Shown piece by piece: positions 8,533 to 16,746 of a stretch of DNA of 37,261 bases; within the stretch, counting starts at the first letter, position 1, and each line of letters starts with the position of its first letter. Source of the DNA: Candidatus Fibrimonadaceae bacterium (lineage in GTDB: Bacteria; Fibrobacterota; Fibrobacteria; Fibrobacterales; Fibrobacteraceae); NCBI GenBank assembly GCA_031281345.1, contig JAITFN010000010.1:1-37261 (forward strand), given 5' to 3'. Made by a program: the position numbers and the translations under genes. The notes below the pieces were generated by a model, which saw only the letters and a list, made by a program, of their open reading frames with translations, ran no database searches and had not been told where the DNA came from.

Positions 8533-8701
8533 TTAAAGCACCAAATTTATTGAAATAAGTTTTCAGCGCACGCATAATGTGTAATTCTCTTAACATATCA
8601 TCGTTTGGAAATTCCTCTTTAGCCTCTCCTTCAAAAGAAGCCACTACAGCCGAGTCTATTCTCATAGAGTTTGCAAACGACATATAATCAAACATAGCCA
8701 T
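8522..8701 (-). CDS. Probable antitoxin of PIN pair (59 aa, short unlisted gene)
   Basis: A 59-residue frame reading MAMFDYMSFANSMRIDSAVV, then an acidic middle (EGEAKEEFPNDD) and a helical end with RELHIMRALKTYFNKFG. It directly precedes and overlaps the PIN gene by 11 nt. I do not recognise the family; the placement is the evidence for an antitoxin role. The ATG at 8701 is preferred over the in-frame ATG at 8695 because TATATT lies exactly 6 nt upstream of it (8708-8713), the same arrangement as other leaderless-looking genes here. Confidence 0.65.
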   Translation of the reverse strand: MAMFDYMSFANSMRIDSAVVASFEGEAKEEFPNDDMLRELHIMRALKTYFNKFGALSGK

Positions 8702-8707
8702 ACAGAT

Positions 8708-8713
8708 AATATA
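8708..8713 (-). promoter_or_regulatory. Putative -10 box (TATATT) for leaderless toxin-antitoxin transcript
   Basis: Minus-strand ATTC-TATATT, then 6 nt (ATCTGT), then ATG at 8701. No Shine-Dalgarno is present in front of the antitoxin. Confidence 0.5.
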
Positions 8714-8728
8714 GAATAATGTTCCGTA

Positions 8729-8749
8729 GGGGCACCTTGCGGTTGCCCC
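8729..8749. repeat. GC-rich inverted repeat (REP-like hairpin)
   Basis: GGGGCA (8729-8734) pairs with TGCCCC (8744-8749), and the arms extend to a tetraloop TTGC with one bulged base. It is not followed by a T run on either strand. It sits in the 122-nt gap between the antitoxin and the FISUMP gene and resembles short interspersed palindromes found in many genomes. Confidence 0.5.
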
Positions 8750-8765
8750 AAATATGCAATCGGAT

Positions 8766-8797
8766 AAACAAAAACCCGCCCCCTTTCGGAGGGCGGG
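8766..8797 (-). terminator. Rho-independent terminator of the FISUMP operon
   Basis: GCCCGCC-type stem: CCCGCCC (8775-8781) pairs with GGGCGGG (8791-8797), loop of 9. On the minus strand the stem is followed by TTTTTGTTT, 27 nt after the FISUMP stop. Good classic form. Confidence 0.85.
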
Positions 8798-8823
8798 CTT
8801 GCGTATTTAGCTAATTTAGGTGC

Positions 8824-11526
8824 TTAGTCTTTGAGGCATCTCACGTAATTAAGATTGTTTTTGTTAGCGGTGCTTTGTCTAACGTCATTACCCTGAATTT
8901 GTAGGTAATAAGCATTGGAACCTGATACCGTGCTAGCCCAAAAATAGGTAATGATACCGAAACTTGCGAATGTGATGTTACCGCTATTATAAATACCGTA
9001 ACCACCAGGCAGAGCCGAAAAGGCGTAATCGTCCGTACCAGTGCCTACTACTGAGCTATCCCACAAATTAGAGAAGGCTTTTAGTTTGGTTCCAGTATCA
9101 GAGCCAACTTTATTTTTCAATATGTTCCATTCCTTATCTGTCGGCAAATGCCAGTCTTCGGGGCATACCTTACTGGCCGTTGACCAATTGTAAAGCCTGC
9201 CGTAAGTCGCGCAATTTTTAGCAATGCTATCAGCAGAAACACCTTCCTTGCCTTCGGCATAGCATTTACTGCCTTCTGCGGCGTAGTTAAGGTTCTCTGC
9301 CATCCAAGTTTGCGCACCTATTTCTACAGTTTTATAGGTTTGCTCTTCAACTGTCATAAAACCGTAGTCTTTCAATGTGCCATTGGAACAGTATTTTACT
9401 TCGGTATCGTAGGTTTTCCCTTCGCAAATTGACGCTACTTTAGGATTGCTTGAATTTGTGCAGAAATGCGTTTCAGGATTGTATTCATCACTGCCGCAAA
9501 GAGAGGGAGTGACAACTATTGAGTTGATACAACGCTGTTCTATAGGATTGTATTCTTCGCCATCAACTCCACCACAAAGCTGATGTACTTTGTCCTCATA
9601 GCAAAATTGTGCTGTACCGTATATTTTACCACCACATTTTTCACGAATTTCTGTGTTGTCGTAACAAAATTCCGTTGAAGGGTCGTATTCTTTGCCACCG
9701 CATTTGGAGTAAATTGTATCTCTGTAGCAAAACTGCGCTGAAGGAAGGTAGGTTTTGCCACCGCATTTCGGTAGTTCGCCCTTAACGCAGCGAACATTAA
9801 ACATAGGAGCATTAGCCGATGAGCCGACGTTCCTATTGATATTACCGCCCCAGCTTATCTTAAAGTAGGTAGTGGTGAAACCGTTGTCATCAGCTGTCCA
9901 CAAATTGCCATATACGGAGAGTTCATCCCAAGCATTATTATAACCTCCTCCCGGCATAACCGAAAAACCATAGTCGTCAGTATTCGGCTCAGCCACACTA
10001 CCGCTGACGGCATCCTTCGCTTTCCATTTGTCGCTTACCGCCATCAACTTTTTTACAAGATTAACATGATTATCTATATAGGTATAATTAGAACCAGGCG
10101 GGACGGTTATACCAACCGTAGTGAACAATTCCTCCCACTCTTTCTGAAATGGCAAATGCCAGCCCTCGGGACAAATGTTAGGGATTATTTCCCTGCCGTA
10201 AAATCTGCCGTATGTATCGCAGTTTGCCTCCTTGTTGCCATAGCACATACCGCCTTCATTATAATTCAAATTCTCCGCAAACCAAATCTGCTTGCCTATT
10301 TTCACGGTTTTGTAGATTTTGCCGTCACGCGGATCTTTGAAAAGAGTTTTCACTACCGCAGACACACCGCTTTCATCGCACACCTGCGTTTCGGGGTCGT
10401 ATTCCTTTGCGCCGCATAGCGGAGTTCCTTCCATTAAGCATACCTGCTTTTCCGGGTCATAGTCAAAGTCGCCGCACTTTTTCACGCAGTTTGTCGTTAT
10501 GCCCTTGCTCTCATCGCATATATCCGGATCAGTTGCCGCCGCAGACGAACTGCTCGGCGCAGGGGTTGGAGCAGGAGTAGGCGTTGACGGCGCAGAAGGG
10601 GTTGAGGGAGCGGAAGGAGCGGAAGGCGTAGATGGCCTTGACGGGGTTGTGCTAGGGGTTGATGAGCCGCCGCTGTTGTTGTTGCCGCCGTTGTTGGAAC
10701 CTCCGCTGCTTGGTGTTTTGGGGAATGTATCTGGCACTTTGGCAGATGGCTCCAAAGCCAGTATGTTGTTCCTGACCTTGCCCAAATCCACGCCAGCCAA
10801 TCCCTTGTCCACCTCGGACTTCACCGAGCCGCTCAGAGCGCCATTCTCATTGATTTGGCTGCTGAACTCGGAGAGCAAACTGGAAACATCTTCCGTTTTC
10901 CTGTTCCCCTGCAATTGAACGGAGACGGTGAGCAGAACGTTGTCGTTAGCGCTGCCACCGAAAAGCCCCATATCCTCGCTGTTCCTTGTAACATTCTCGC
11001 TCACTCCGAGAGCCGTGAGAACCTCTTTCTGCGCCTGCGCTTTTGCCTCGCCAAAGGATTTGCCCTCACCCGCGAGCTTGATAACCTTGTCGTATTCCAA
11101 ATGGGTGAGAACGTTCACGTTCACATTGTTCTTTCCAGACACATCCGCAACCGCCTTGAGCGTTATCGCATCGCCTGATGTTTTTCCGCTCACCTCGTTG
11201 AAGTAGCTTCCGCTTGCCTCAATGGCTATATAAGGCGATGTCAATTTGCCGCCCTTTCCCTTTATGTCTATCTCAAAATAGCCATTGCTGTCTGTTTTTG
11301 CCTTGTGGGACTTTATCTTGTTCAGGTCATTGTCCAGCTCATATAGAGTGACCATGCCCTCAACGAAGGGTCCTTTCTGTGCCACGCCATATATCTTGGC
11401 TTTGCTTATGGCTGTGGAAGCGGTGCTTGTGCTTGAGCCTAAGCCCAAGTTGATTGAGTCGTCTCGGTAGTCCGAGCACGAGAGCATTGCGAGCGCGGCG
11501 CAAGCCGCGAGAATGATTTTCTTCAT
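8824..11526 (-). CDS. FISUMP lipoprotein with two major-paralogous domains
   Basis: A 900-residue outer-envelope lipoprotein (MKKIILAACAALAMLS-C17). Order: signal; about 35-250 a carboxypeptidase-regulatory-like region (KIYGVAQKGPFVEGMVTLYE); about 270-330 a Gly/Asn then Pro/Ser/Thr linker; Cys-rich CxxxxYDPETQVC repeats; first FISUMP domain about 395-580 (YKTVKIGKQIWFAENLNYNE, CPEGWHLP); more Cys-rich repeats to about 730; second FISUMP domain to the end (VEIGAQTWMAENLNY, CPEDWHLPTDKEW, NYVRCLKD). FISUMP (TIGR02145/PF09603) is expanded in Fibrobacter; its function is not established, surface binding is plausible. Start ATG at 11526 has GGAGG whose bases overlap the stop of the upstream FISUMP gene. 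It lacks the C-terminal tail of the CAZymes here. Confidence 0.93.
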   Translation of the reverse strand: MKKIILAACAALAMLSCSDYRDDSINLGLGSSTSTASTAISKAKIYGVAQKGPFVEGMVTLYELDNDLNKIKSHKAKTDSNGYFEIDIKGKGGKLTSPYIAIEASGSYFNEVSGKTSGDAITLKAVADVSGKNNVNVNVLTHLEYDKVIKLAGEGKSFGEAKAQAQKEVLTALGVSENVTRNSEDMGLFGGSANDNVLLTVSVQLQGNRKTEDVSSLLSEFSSQINENGALSGSVKSEVDKGLAGVDLGKVRNNILALEPSAKVPDTFPKTPSSGGSNNGGNNNSGGSSTPSTTPSRPSTPSAPSAPSTPSAPSTPTPAPTPAPSSSSAAATDPDICDESKGITTNCVKKCGDFDYDPEKQVCLMEGTPLCGAKEYDPETQVCDESGVSAVVKTLFKDPRDGKIYKTVKIGKQIWFAENLNYNEGGMCYGNKEANCDTYGRFYGREIIPNICPEGWHLPFQKEWEELFTTVGITVPPGSNYTYIDNHVNLVKKLMAVSDKWKAKDAVSGSVAEPNTDDYGFSVMPGGGYNNAWDELSVYGNLWTADDNGFTTTYFKISWGGNINRNVGSSANAPMFNVRCVKGELPKCGGKTYLPSAQFCYRDTIYSKCGGKEYDPSTEFCYDNTEIREKCGGKIYGTAQFCYEDKVHQLCGGVDGEEYNPIEQRCINSIVVTPSLCGSDEYNPETHFCTNSSNPKVASICEGKTYDTEVKYCSNGTLKDYGFMTVEEQTYKTVEIGAQTWMAENLNYAAEGSKCYAEGKEGVSADSIAKNCATYGRLYNWSTASKVCPEDWHLPTDKEWNILKNKVGSDTGTKLKAFSNLWDSSVVGTGTDDYAFSALPGGYGIYNSGNITFASFGIITYFWASTVSGSNAYYLQIQGNDVRQSTANKNNLNYVRCLKD

Positions 11527-11528
11527 GG

Positions 11529-13217
11529 TTATTCCTCCGTATCCTTGATGCAACGAACGCTGTAACCTTCCGTTTTGGCGTAGTGTGGGCTGGTGATAAA
11601 GTCACTGCTATTGTTTGCCATTGCCCAATGCTGGGCGCTTTGAGCGGCGTAGCCTCCAAAAGTGAACTGCGTTGTGCTCCACCAGTAGCCGCCCTCGCCT
11701 ATCTTGGCGAATTCGGCATAACGATTAATTTGACCTCCCGGCAGAGCCGCGAAACCGTAGTCGTCCGTGCCATTGCCATTGCCGTTCCAGCCGCTTTTGG
11801 CCTTCAGCTTGGCACCGGCATCAGCAGCGCCGCCGAGATACTCCGTTCCCTCTAAATCGTTTTTGATATTGGGCTGCATGGCACCGCCAACGGATTTTGC
11901 CAGAGCAGCCCATTCCTCGCTGCTTGGGATATGCCAGCCGGCGGGGCAAATGCCCTGATGATGAGGTTTGGTTATTCGCGAATCGCAGGTTAAAACAGCG
12001 CAATTATCGTAGGGCAGTTTCATGGCCGCTGTCCAGGTGTAAAGCGCGCCGTATTTTTTGCAGTTGGCTGGGTCATTGTTGTAGCACTTGCTGCCTTCCT
12101 CGTCGTAGATAAAGCCGGATATTGTTGGCTGGTCTTTCACTTCCACCACGAAGTTGAGGTTCTCTGCCATCCATGTTTGGGTACCTATTTTCACGTATTC
12201 ATATTTTTTGCCATCGCGTTCATCCGTGAATGTGGGTTTGCTCGGTGCTATCGCAACTGACGAGCTGCTCGGGGTTTTGGCAATGGAAGAACTGCTCGGA
12301 GATTCCACAGCAGACGAGCTGCTCGGGATTTTGTCTTTCACAACGTGGTTCTCGCATACCTGAGTCGCGGGGGTATAGTCCCAGTTACCGCATTTCTCCA
12401 CCAATTCAACATCGGGCAAGCTGCTGGCTGCCGTGATTACCGGCAAATCCGGATTGTCTTGTACGCAACGCACATAATTCAGGAAGGTAGTCTTTAGGTC
12501 GGGTGAAATTTCCACACTCCTACCGCTGTATATGTCATTGCTGTATATTGCCAAGGCGTAGGCGTAGGCAGGCTCCCACTCGCTTGTAGTCCACCAGCGG
12601 CTGACTGAATCAATACCGAAGAATTTGCCGTTGCCATTGGGTGGAACATAATAACCGCCAAGCAGAGCAGAAAAACTGTAGTAGTCGGTGCCGCCAATGG
12701 ATTTGGCTTTCAATTTGGTTCCCGCATCATAGCCAACGGATTCCAACAGCGTAGCCACTTCCAAAGAGTCTGGCAAATGCCAACCTGCGGGGCAAATGCC
12801 CTGATGCTGCGAAATTGTGCCTTTATACTGATGCCTTGCTTTAAACTCGGATTCATTGCAATATTTGTTTCTGCAGTTAACAGTCAAATCCATAGCCGTT
12901 GTCCAATAGTAAAGCCTTCCGTACTTTTTGCAGTTGGCTTCGTCTTCGTTGTAGCATTTGCTGCCTACTCTTGTGTCAACTAGGTTGCTGGCTTCGGTGC
13001 TGTAGCCATAGGGCACATCGTAGTTCAAATTCTCTGCCATCCAAACCTGCTCGCCTATTTTCACCGATTTGTATCTTTTGCCATCGCGTTCATCTACGAA
13101 TGTCGATAATGATTTTTTGGCGGCAACTGATATGCCATCAAAATAATTGTCTGGGTTCTCGCTTGAGCAAGCGAGCAGCATAAGCATTGCGAAAGCCGCA
13201 AGAATGGATTTTTTCAT
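11529..13217 (-). CDS. FISUMP lipoprotein, first gene of the pair
   Basis: A 562-residue lipoprotein (MKKSILAAFAMLMLLA-C). Two FISUMP domains, about 40-265 (YKSVKIGEQVWMAENLNYDV, CPAGWHLP, NYVRCVQD) and about 340-560 (YEYVKIGTQTWMAENLNFVV, CPAGWHIPSSEEW, YSVRCIKDTEE), joined by a Cys-rich unit and a Ser-rich linker (SSSSAVESPSSSS). The start chosen is the ATG at 13217 with GGAGG just upstream; the frame is open another 25 codons but those lie in the leader. Its stop (11529-11531) sits inside the ribosome binding site of the next gene, giving tight coupling. Function unknown, likely surface-exposed. The promoter is about 190 nt upstream, leaving a long leader. Confidence 0.92.
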   Translation of the reverse strand: MKKSILAAFAMLMLLACSSENPDNYFDGISVAAKKSLSTFVDERDGKRYKSVKIGEQVWMAENLNYDVPYGYSTEASNLVDTRVGSKCYNEDEANCKKYGRLYYWTTAMDLTVNCRNKYCNESEFKARHQYKGTISQHQGICPAGWHLPDSLEVATLLESVGYDAGTKLKAKSIGGTDYYSFSALLGGYYVPPNGNGKFFGIDSVSRWWTTSEWEPAYAYALAIYSNDIYSGRSVEISPDLKTTFLNYVRCVQDNPDLPVITAASSLPDVELVEKCGNWDYTPATQVCENHVVKDKIPSSSSAVESPSSSSIAKTPSSSSVAIAPSKPTFTDERDGKKYEYVKIGTQTWMAENLNFVVEVKDQPTISGFIYDEEGSKCYNNDPANCKKYGALYTWTAAMKLPYDNCAVLTCDSRITKPHHQGICPAGWHIPSSEEWAALAKSVGGAMQPNIKNDLEGTEYLGGAADAGAKLKAKSGWNGNGNGTDDYGFAALPGGQINRYAEFAKIGEGGYWWSTTQFTFGGYAAQSAQHWAMANNSSDFITSPHYAKTEGYSVRCIKDTEE

Positions 13218-13404
13218 GTTTTTTCCTCCAAAAAAAAACGTATGTTCCTCCACGGAAGCAACCGCTATGTTTGCCTCCGCAAAAGAGCACACGCCTTTGT
13301 GTGTTTTGTTATTGTTATGTAATAATATAAATTAAAAAGCGATTTGTGAAGAGGGCAATTTGAAGATTTTTATGCAATATGCGAAAAATAAGCAAAAACG
13401 CATG
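13218..13404 (-). promoter_or_regulatory. Long 5' leader of the FISUMP operon
   Basis: Between the predicted start of transcription (near 13404) and the ATG at 13217 there are about 190 nt without a gene. The leader holds a small hairpin (CACAC 13288-13292 with GTGTG 13299-13303, followed on the minus strand by CTCTTTT), three GGAGG-like sites (near 13222, 13246 and 13272) and an A9 run (13232-13240). No known riboswitch was recognised. Confidence 0.4.
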
Positions 13405-13410
13405 AAAGTA

Positions 13411-13439
13411 AATATAATAAAATTGGGAGTTTTTTTCAA
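13411..13439 (-). promoter_or_regulatory. Sigma70-like promoter of the FISUMP operon
   Basis: On the minus strand TTGAAA (13434-13439), a 17-nt spacer, then TATATT (13411-13416). Spacing is ideal, and this is the only such pair seen upstream of the FISUMP genes. Confidence 0.65.
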
Positions 13440-13445
13440 GATTTA

Positions 13446-13459
13446 GGGGGGGAGGGGGG
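13446..13459. repeat. G7-A-G6 homopurine tract between divergent promoters
   Basis: Seven G, one A, six G on the plus strand. It lies 7 nt upstream of the -35 box of the FISUMP promoter and about 40 nt upstream of the -35 box of the porin promoter. Such runs are prone to slipped-strand length change. Confidence 0.8.
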
Positions 13460-13500
13460 TGTTTACTTATTACTGCTGCAAAAATTTGGGTTATCTCCCC

Positions 13501-13529
13501 TTGACAAACATTTTTTTTATTTCTACATT
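13501..13529 (+). promoter_or_regulatory. Sigma70-like promoter of the porin gene
   Basis: TTGACA (13501-13506), 17-nt spacer, TACATT (13524-13529). The predicted start of transcription is close to 13536, leaving a leader of about 13 nt with GAGG at 13538-13541 before the ATG at 13549. Confidence 0.75.
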
Positions 13530-13548
13530 TCCGTTTTGAGGTAAAAAT

Positions 13549-14913
13549 ATGAAAAAATATCACTTTACAAAATTGTCTTTAACTGTTTTACTCGCTACGG
13601 CTCCTGTTATATTCGCACAGTCACCTACTCCTATTTCAGAGCCCCCCTCTTCCGCACCAGTAGAAGTTCCTGTTGCAACACCTCCTTTAGCAGTAGTGCC
13701 AGAGGCCGCTCCTATTGCAATAGTGGCAGAACCTGCTCACATTACAGAACCAGTTCCTGTTGCAAAACCGGAACCAGCCAAAGCCGCAGGTGGAATGAAA
13801 GTTTCTCTATATGGATTTTTGCAGCTAAACGGAGTATATGAAACTGGCGCAAATGGCGGCAGAATATGGTCAATTTGGGTTCCCAAAAATGCCCAAGACG
13901 GCGAAGGACGTATATTGCTCAATGTGAACCAAACGAGAATTGGTTTGAATTTAGCCGGAGAGCCAAAAGAAAGCGGTCCGGAAGCTTCTGGAAAATTTGA
14001 GGTTGACTTTGCGAATAATAATGACCGCAACAACAATGGAGTTGGCAGTCTTCGCATAAGGCACGCTTTTGGTCAGGTGAAATTCAACGACATAGGACTG
14101 AGCTTGTTGTTTGGGCAAACTCAGGATTTGATAGCTCCATTGACAGCTCCAACTATCAACCAAGGCACTTTGCAAGGCGAAGGTTCTTTGGGTACACGCC
14201 GCCCTATGGTTCGCCTAGCAGAAGTTGTGGGTCCAATTGAAATAGCCGCTGCCGTAACAGATAACCGAGATGCAACAGCCCCTGTGCTTCCGGCTTTCCA
14301 AGGCTCTGTCAAAGCAAAAGTCCCTGCTGCTTGGGCTGGCGCAAAACAAAATATAGAGTTTATCCTCAGCGGTCACTATGCCTCAAGAGAAGTTGCCGCA
14401 GAAGATACAGCAGGAATAACAAAAAAAGATACAAGCAAAGCATTGCCGGCTTCATGGTCTGGTGTTGCAAGTTTATCGCTCCCTGTAATTAGCATAATCA
14501 ATCTTTCCGGCGAATTTTTCATTGGGCAAAACCTATGGTCTTACAGCAGCGGAACAATTCAGCAGACAAACGCTGTTGCCAAAGATGGAAAAGGCGTACA
14601 ATCGCTCGGTGGCTGGGGGGCTGTAACCATAAAGCTTCCTGCCGATTTTGCTCTTGCTGGCGGCTATGGAGTTGAGGCTATTGACAAAGACAGAGAACCT
14701 GTTGCTATTGGCACTTCTGTTATTCCTGCACGTATTAAAAATTCGGTGATATTCGCAAACTTGAAATACTTCATTGACGAATCTATATTTGTAGGTTTTG
14801 AATATGCTAATTTAGCAACCGCCTATGTTGATAATACAGGTATTGAGCGCATAGCGTTCGGCAGTGGCAAATTAAACCGTTTTGAATTGGTATTCAACTG
14901 CGCATTTAAGTAG
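13549..14913 (+). CDS. Outer-membrane porin, DcaP-like
   Basis: A 454-residue beta-barrel protein with a signal peptide (about 1-23, ending VIFAQ) and a Pro/Ala/Val-rich segment (24-78) before the barrel. The barrel begins with KVSLYGFLQLNGVYE and has RILLNVNQTRIGLNL, LRIRHAFGQVKF, GLSLLFGQTQDLIAPL, features of DcaP-like/porin-superfamily channels where short strands alternate polar and apolar residues. It ends in a Phe-rich strand (NRFELVFNCAFK). Substrate not predictable. The Pro-rich segment could span the periplasm or bind peptidoglycan. Strong promoter at 13501-13529; probably monocistronic. Confidence 0.8.
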   Translation: MKKYHFTKLSLTVLLATAPVIFAQSPTPISEPPSSAPVEVPVATPPLAVVPEAAPIAIVAEPAHITEPVPVAKPEPAKAAGGMKVSLYGFLQLNGVYETGANGGRIWSIWVPKNAQDGEGRILLNVNQTRIGLNLAGEPKESGPEASGKFEVDFANNNDRNNNGVGSLRIRHAFGQVKFNDIGLSLLFGQTQDLIAPLTAPTINQGTLQGEGSLGTRRPMVRLAEVVGPIEIAAAVTDNRDATAPVLPAFQGSVKAKVPAAWAGAKQNIEFILSGHYASREVAAEDTAGITKKDTSKALPASWSGVASLSLPVISIINLSGEFFIGQNLWSYSSGTIQQTNAVAKDGKGVQSLGGWGAVTIKLPADFALAGGYGVEAIDKDREPVAIGTSVIPARIKNSVIFANLKYFIDESIFVGFEYANLATAYVDNTGIERIAFGSGKLNRFELVFNCAFK

Positions 14914-14963
14914 GGGGAGAATCTTTTAACGAGGCAAAACGGCTTGCGATTCTAATAATTTTA

Positions 14964-14987
14964 TACATTCTGCTTATGAAAAAATAA
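14964..14987 (+). promoter_or_regulatory. -10-like box with leaderless ATG and A6 run ahead of the XRE gene
   Basis: TACATT (14964-14969), 6 nt, then ATG AAA AAA TAA (14976-14987). As given this encodes only Met-Lys-Lys. With one A fewer in the run the frame would continue as MKNKPSLRQAIM into the XRE regulator. See the XRE entry. Confidence 0.45.
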
Positions 14988-14994
14988 ACCATCT

Positions 14995-15240
14995 TTGCGC
15001 CAGGCGATAATGCAAGCTTGTCAATACTTGCTTATCAATTACAGAAACCGTCAAAATATGTCGCAACGCGACTTTGCGAGAAAATGCAAAGTTAGCAGGC
15101 AGTATATTTCGCTCATTGAGAGCGGGAGAAGAATGCCTATGCTGGATTTTGTGCTACATATCGCAGACGGTTTTGATATGAGCCACAAGGATTTTATGAT
15201 GGTGCTAATAGATAAAATTTCTTATTACAAGAATTTTTAG
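14995..15240 (+). CDS. XRE-family DNA-binding regulator (start uncertain, possible frameshift)
   Basis: A small helix-turn-helix repressor-type protein of about 76-81 residues. The HTH is clear: MSQRDFARKCKVSRQYISLIESGRRMP, with the Gln-Tyr-Ile-Ser recognition helix. Possible starts are TTG at 14995 and ATG at 15010, neither with a good Shine-Dalgarno. A better start is the ATG at 14976, 6 nt after a TACATT box, but it is one base out of frame because of a run of six A. Thus the gene may be mis-sequenced, phase-variable, or slipped during expression. A terminator follows, so it is not clearly part of the copper operon downstream, though it could regulate it. Confidence 0.8.
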   Translation: MRQAIMQACQYLLINYRNRQNMSQRDFARKCKVSRQYISLIESGRRMPMLDFVLHIADGFDMSHKDFMMVLIDKISYYKNF

Positions 15241-15263
15241 CCTTATTGCCGCTACATAAAATC

Positions 15264-15290
15264 GCCGGCTGCGAGGTTGCTTGAGCCGGC
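15264..15290 (+). terminator. Rho-independent terminator after the XRE gene
   Basis: GCCGGCT (15264-15270) pairs with AGCCGGC (15284-15290) around a 13-nt loop; then TGTTTAGTTT. The T run is interrupted, so efficiency is uncertain. Confidence 0.65.
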
Positions 15291-15312
15291 TGTTTAGTTT
15301 ATTCTAAATTTC

Positions 15313-15318
15313 TATTTT
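15313..15318 (+). promoter_or_regulatory. Putative -10 box (TATTTT) for leaderless copper operon
   Basis: ATTTC-TATTTT, 6 nt (ATTTAC), ATG at 15325. No Shine-Dalgarno. It follows the XRE terminator, so the copper pair probably has its own promoter here. Confidence 0.5.
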
Positions 15319-15324
15319 ATTTAC

Positions 15325-16746
15325 ATGGAAACAATCAAGTTGCATATAAACGGAATGACTTGCACAAACTGCAGCAGCAGGATTGAAAAAAAACTTCTGG
15401 GCACCTCTGGAGTGCAAAAAGCAGAAGTTAGCTATAATTCTGGAATGGCTGTGGTAACCTACGATGCAAAAGTTGTTTCGCTTGCAGAATTAATTGTAGC
15501 AGTGGATAAACTCGGCTACAAAGCCTCAGCACACAATTTAAAGCAAGATACAATTCGCATTGCTGGATTCTTGATTATAGTTTGTGCTTTATACATTGTG
15601 TTGCAGCATTTTGGCATTCTCAATATGCTAGTTCCAAGCCAACTGGCAAAATCTGAAATGGCTTATGGAATGTTGTTCCTCATAGGCTTAATGACTTCGG
15701 TGCATTGTTTAGCTATGTGCGGTGGCATTAATCTTTCGCAATGCGTGTCGCGAGGGCTTAATTCTCCTTTTTTATATAGCCTTGGCAGAGTTATTTCTTA
15801 TACCGCGGTTGGTTTTGTGGTTGGAGCGCTTGGTTCTGTAATTGATTTTTCTGTTAATATGCAGGGGGTATTAAAATTGGTCGCTGGCCTAATTATGATA
15901 ATCATGGGTATAAATTTGCTTGGAGTGTTTCCATTACTGCGCAAATTAACTCCAAGAATGCCCCAAGCCATTGCAAAAAGGGTTAATGCAGAAAAATTCA
16001 AGAGCAAAAGCCCTCTTATAGTGGGTTTTTTAAACGGCTTTATGCCTTGTGGACCTCTGCAAGCTATGCAGATTTACGCCCTCAGTACAGGAAGCCCGTT
16101 CACCGGAGCATTATCTATGTTACTATTTAGTTTAGGTACTGTGCCACTCACCTTTAGTTTTGGAGCTTTTTCTTCTATGCTAGGTCAAAAATTCACTCGC
16201 AAAGCAACACTAGCAGGCGCAACTCTTGTGGTTGTGCTTGGAATGTCTATGTTCACAGATGGTTGGAGTTTAACCGGTTTTGATTCTGTTGCCACAGAAC
16301 CGTCTATGAGCAAGGTTGAAGACAATATGCAAGTAGCAGCAAGAGGTTGCGCGTGTTGTCAAGGGCACGGAGGAATGCTCCAAATAGAAGAAGAGAATAT
16401 GAGCAAAGTGCCAACGGAACAACCAAGCAAAGTACCAGTGGAACAACCAAACAAGGAACCTGTAAAAAACAAAGAAGACTCGCAAACTATAAAAAGTACT
16501 TTAAGCTCTTATCAATATCCAAATATTACCGTTAAGGCAGGTATCCCTGTGAAATGGCTTATAGAAGCACCAAAAGGAAGCATAAATGGTTGCAATAACC
16601 GCATATTAATTCGCGAATATGGAATTGAACATACTTTTAAATACGGTGAAAATTTAATTGAATTCACCCCTGCTAAACCTGGGAAATTTCTATATACCTG
16701 CTGGATGGGCATGATGCGTGCTACAATAACGGTGGTGGATAATTAA
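15325..16746 (+). CDS. HMA-TauE/SafE-cupredoxin fusion, copper handling membrane protein
   Basis: A 473-residue fusion of three parts. Residues 1-70 are a heavy-metal-associated domain with GMTCTNC (C13, C16). About 80-330 is a six-helix-type TauE/SafE family membrane domain of the COG2836 kind, with [18 protein letters not shown] and the repeat-like [16 protein letters not shown]. After a Cys-rich [10 protein letters not shown] stretch and a Lys/Pro linker, about 397-473 is a cupredoxin-like domain ([14 protein letters not shown], and a Cu-ligand-like YTCWMGMM). The stop overlaps the copA ATG by one base (TAATG), so it is co-translated with CopA. Inferred role: hand copper across the membrane for export or for assembly of copper enzymes. 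Confidence 0.88.
   Translation: METIKLHINGMTCTNCSSRIEKKLLGTSGVQKAEVSYNSGMAVVTYDAKVVSLAELIVAVDKLGYKASAHNLKQDTIRIAGFLIIVCALYIVLQHFGILNMLVPSQLAKSEMAYGMLFLIGLMTSVHCLAMCGGINLSQCVSRGLNSPFLYSLGRVISYTAVGFVVGALGSVIDFSVNMQGVLKLVAGLIMIIMGINLLGVFPLLRKLTPRMPQAIAKRVNAEKFKSKSPLIVGFLNGFMPCGPLQAMQIYALSTGSPFTGALSMLLFSLGTVPLTFSFGAFSSMLGQKFTRKATLAGATLVVVLGMSMFTDGWSLTGFDSVATEPSMSKVEDNMQVAARGCACCQGHGGMLQIEEENMSKVPTEQPSKVPVEQPNKEPVKNKEDSQTIKSTLSSYQYPNITVKAGIPVKWLIEAPKGSINGCNNRILIREYGIEHTFKYGENLIEFTPAKPGKFLYTCWMGMMRATITVVDN

Noticed and set aside
9540-9812. Repeated Cys-rich units as possible CRISPR-like or DNA repeat array
   Set aside because: The periodicity is that of diverged protein repeats (CGGKEYDPSTEFCY) with no constant DNA unit or spacers.
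10499-10918. Long open frame on the plus strand opposite the FISUMP linker
   Set aside because: It mirrors the Pro/Ser/Thr/Gly-rich linker and gives a low-complexity Gly/Leu/Val protein; no ribosome binding site, and the minus strand carries a clear gene.
13218-13292. 25-codon N-terminal extension of the first FISUMP gene
   Set aside because: It would bury the lipoprotein signal; the ATG at 13217 has a GGAGG at the right distance.
14918-14953. Possible hairpin AGAATC / GATTCT after the porin gene
   Set aside because: Six weak pairs with a 24-nt loop; too likely by chance in A/T-rich DNA.
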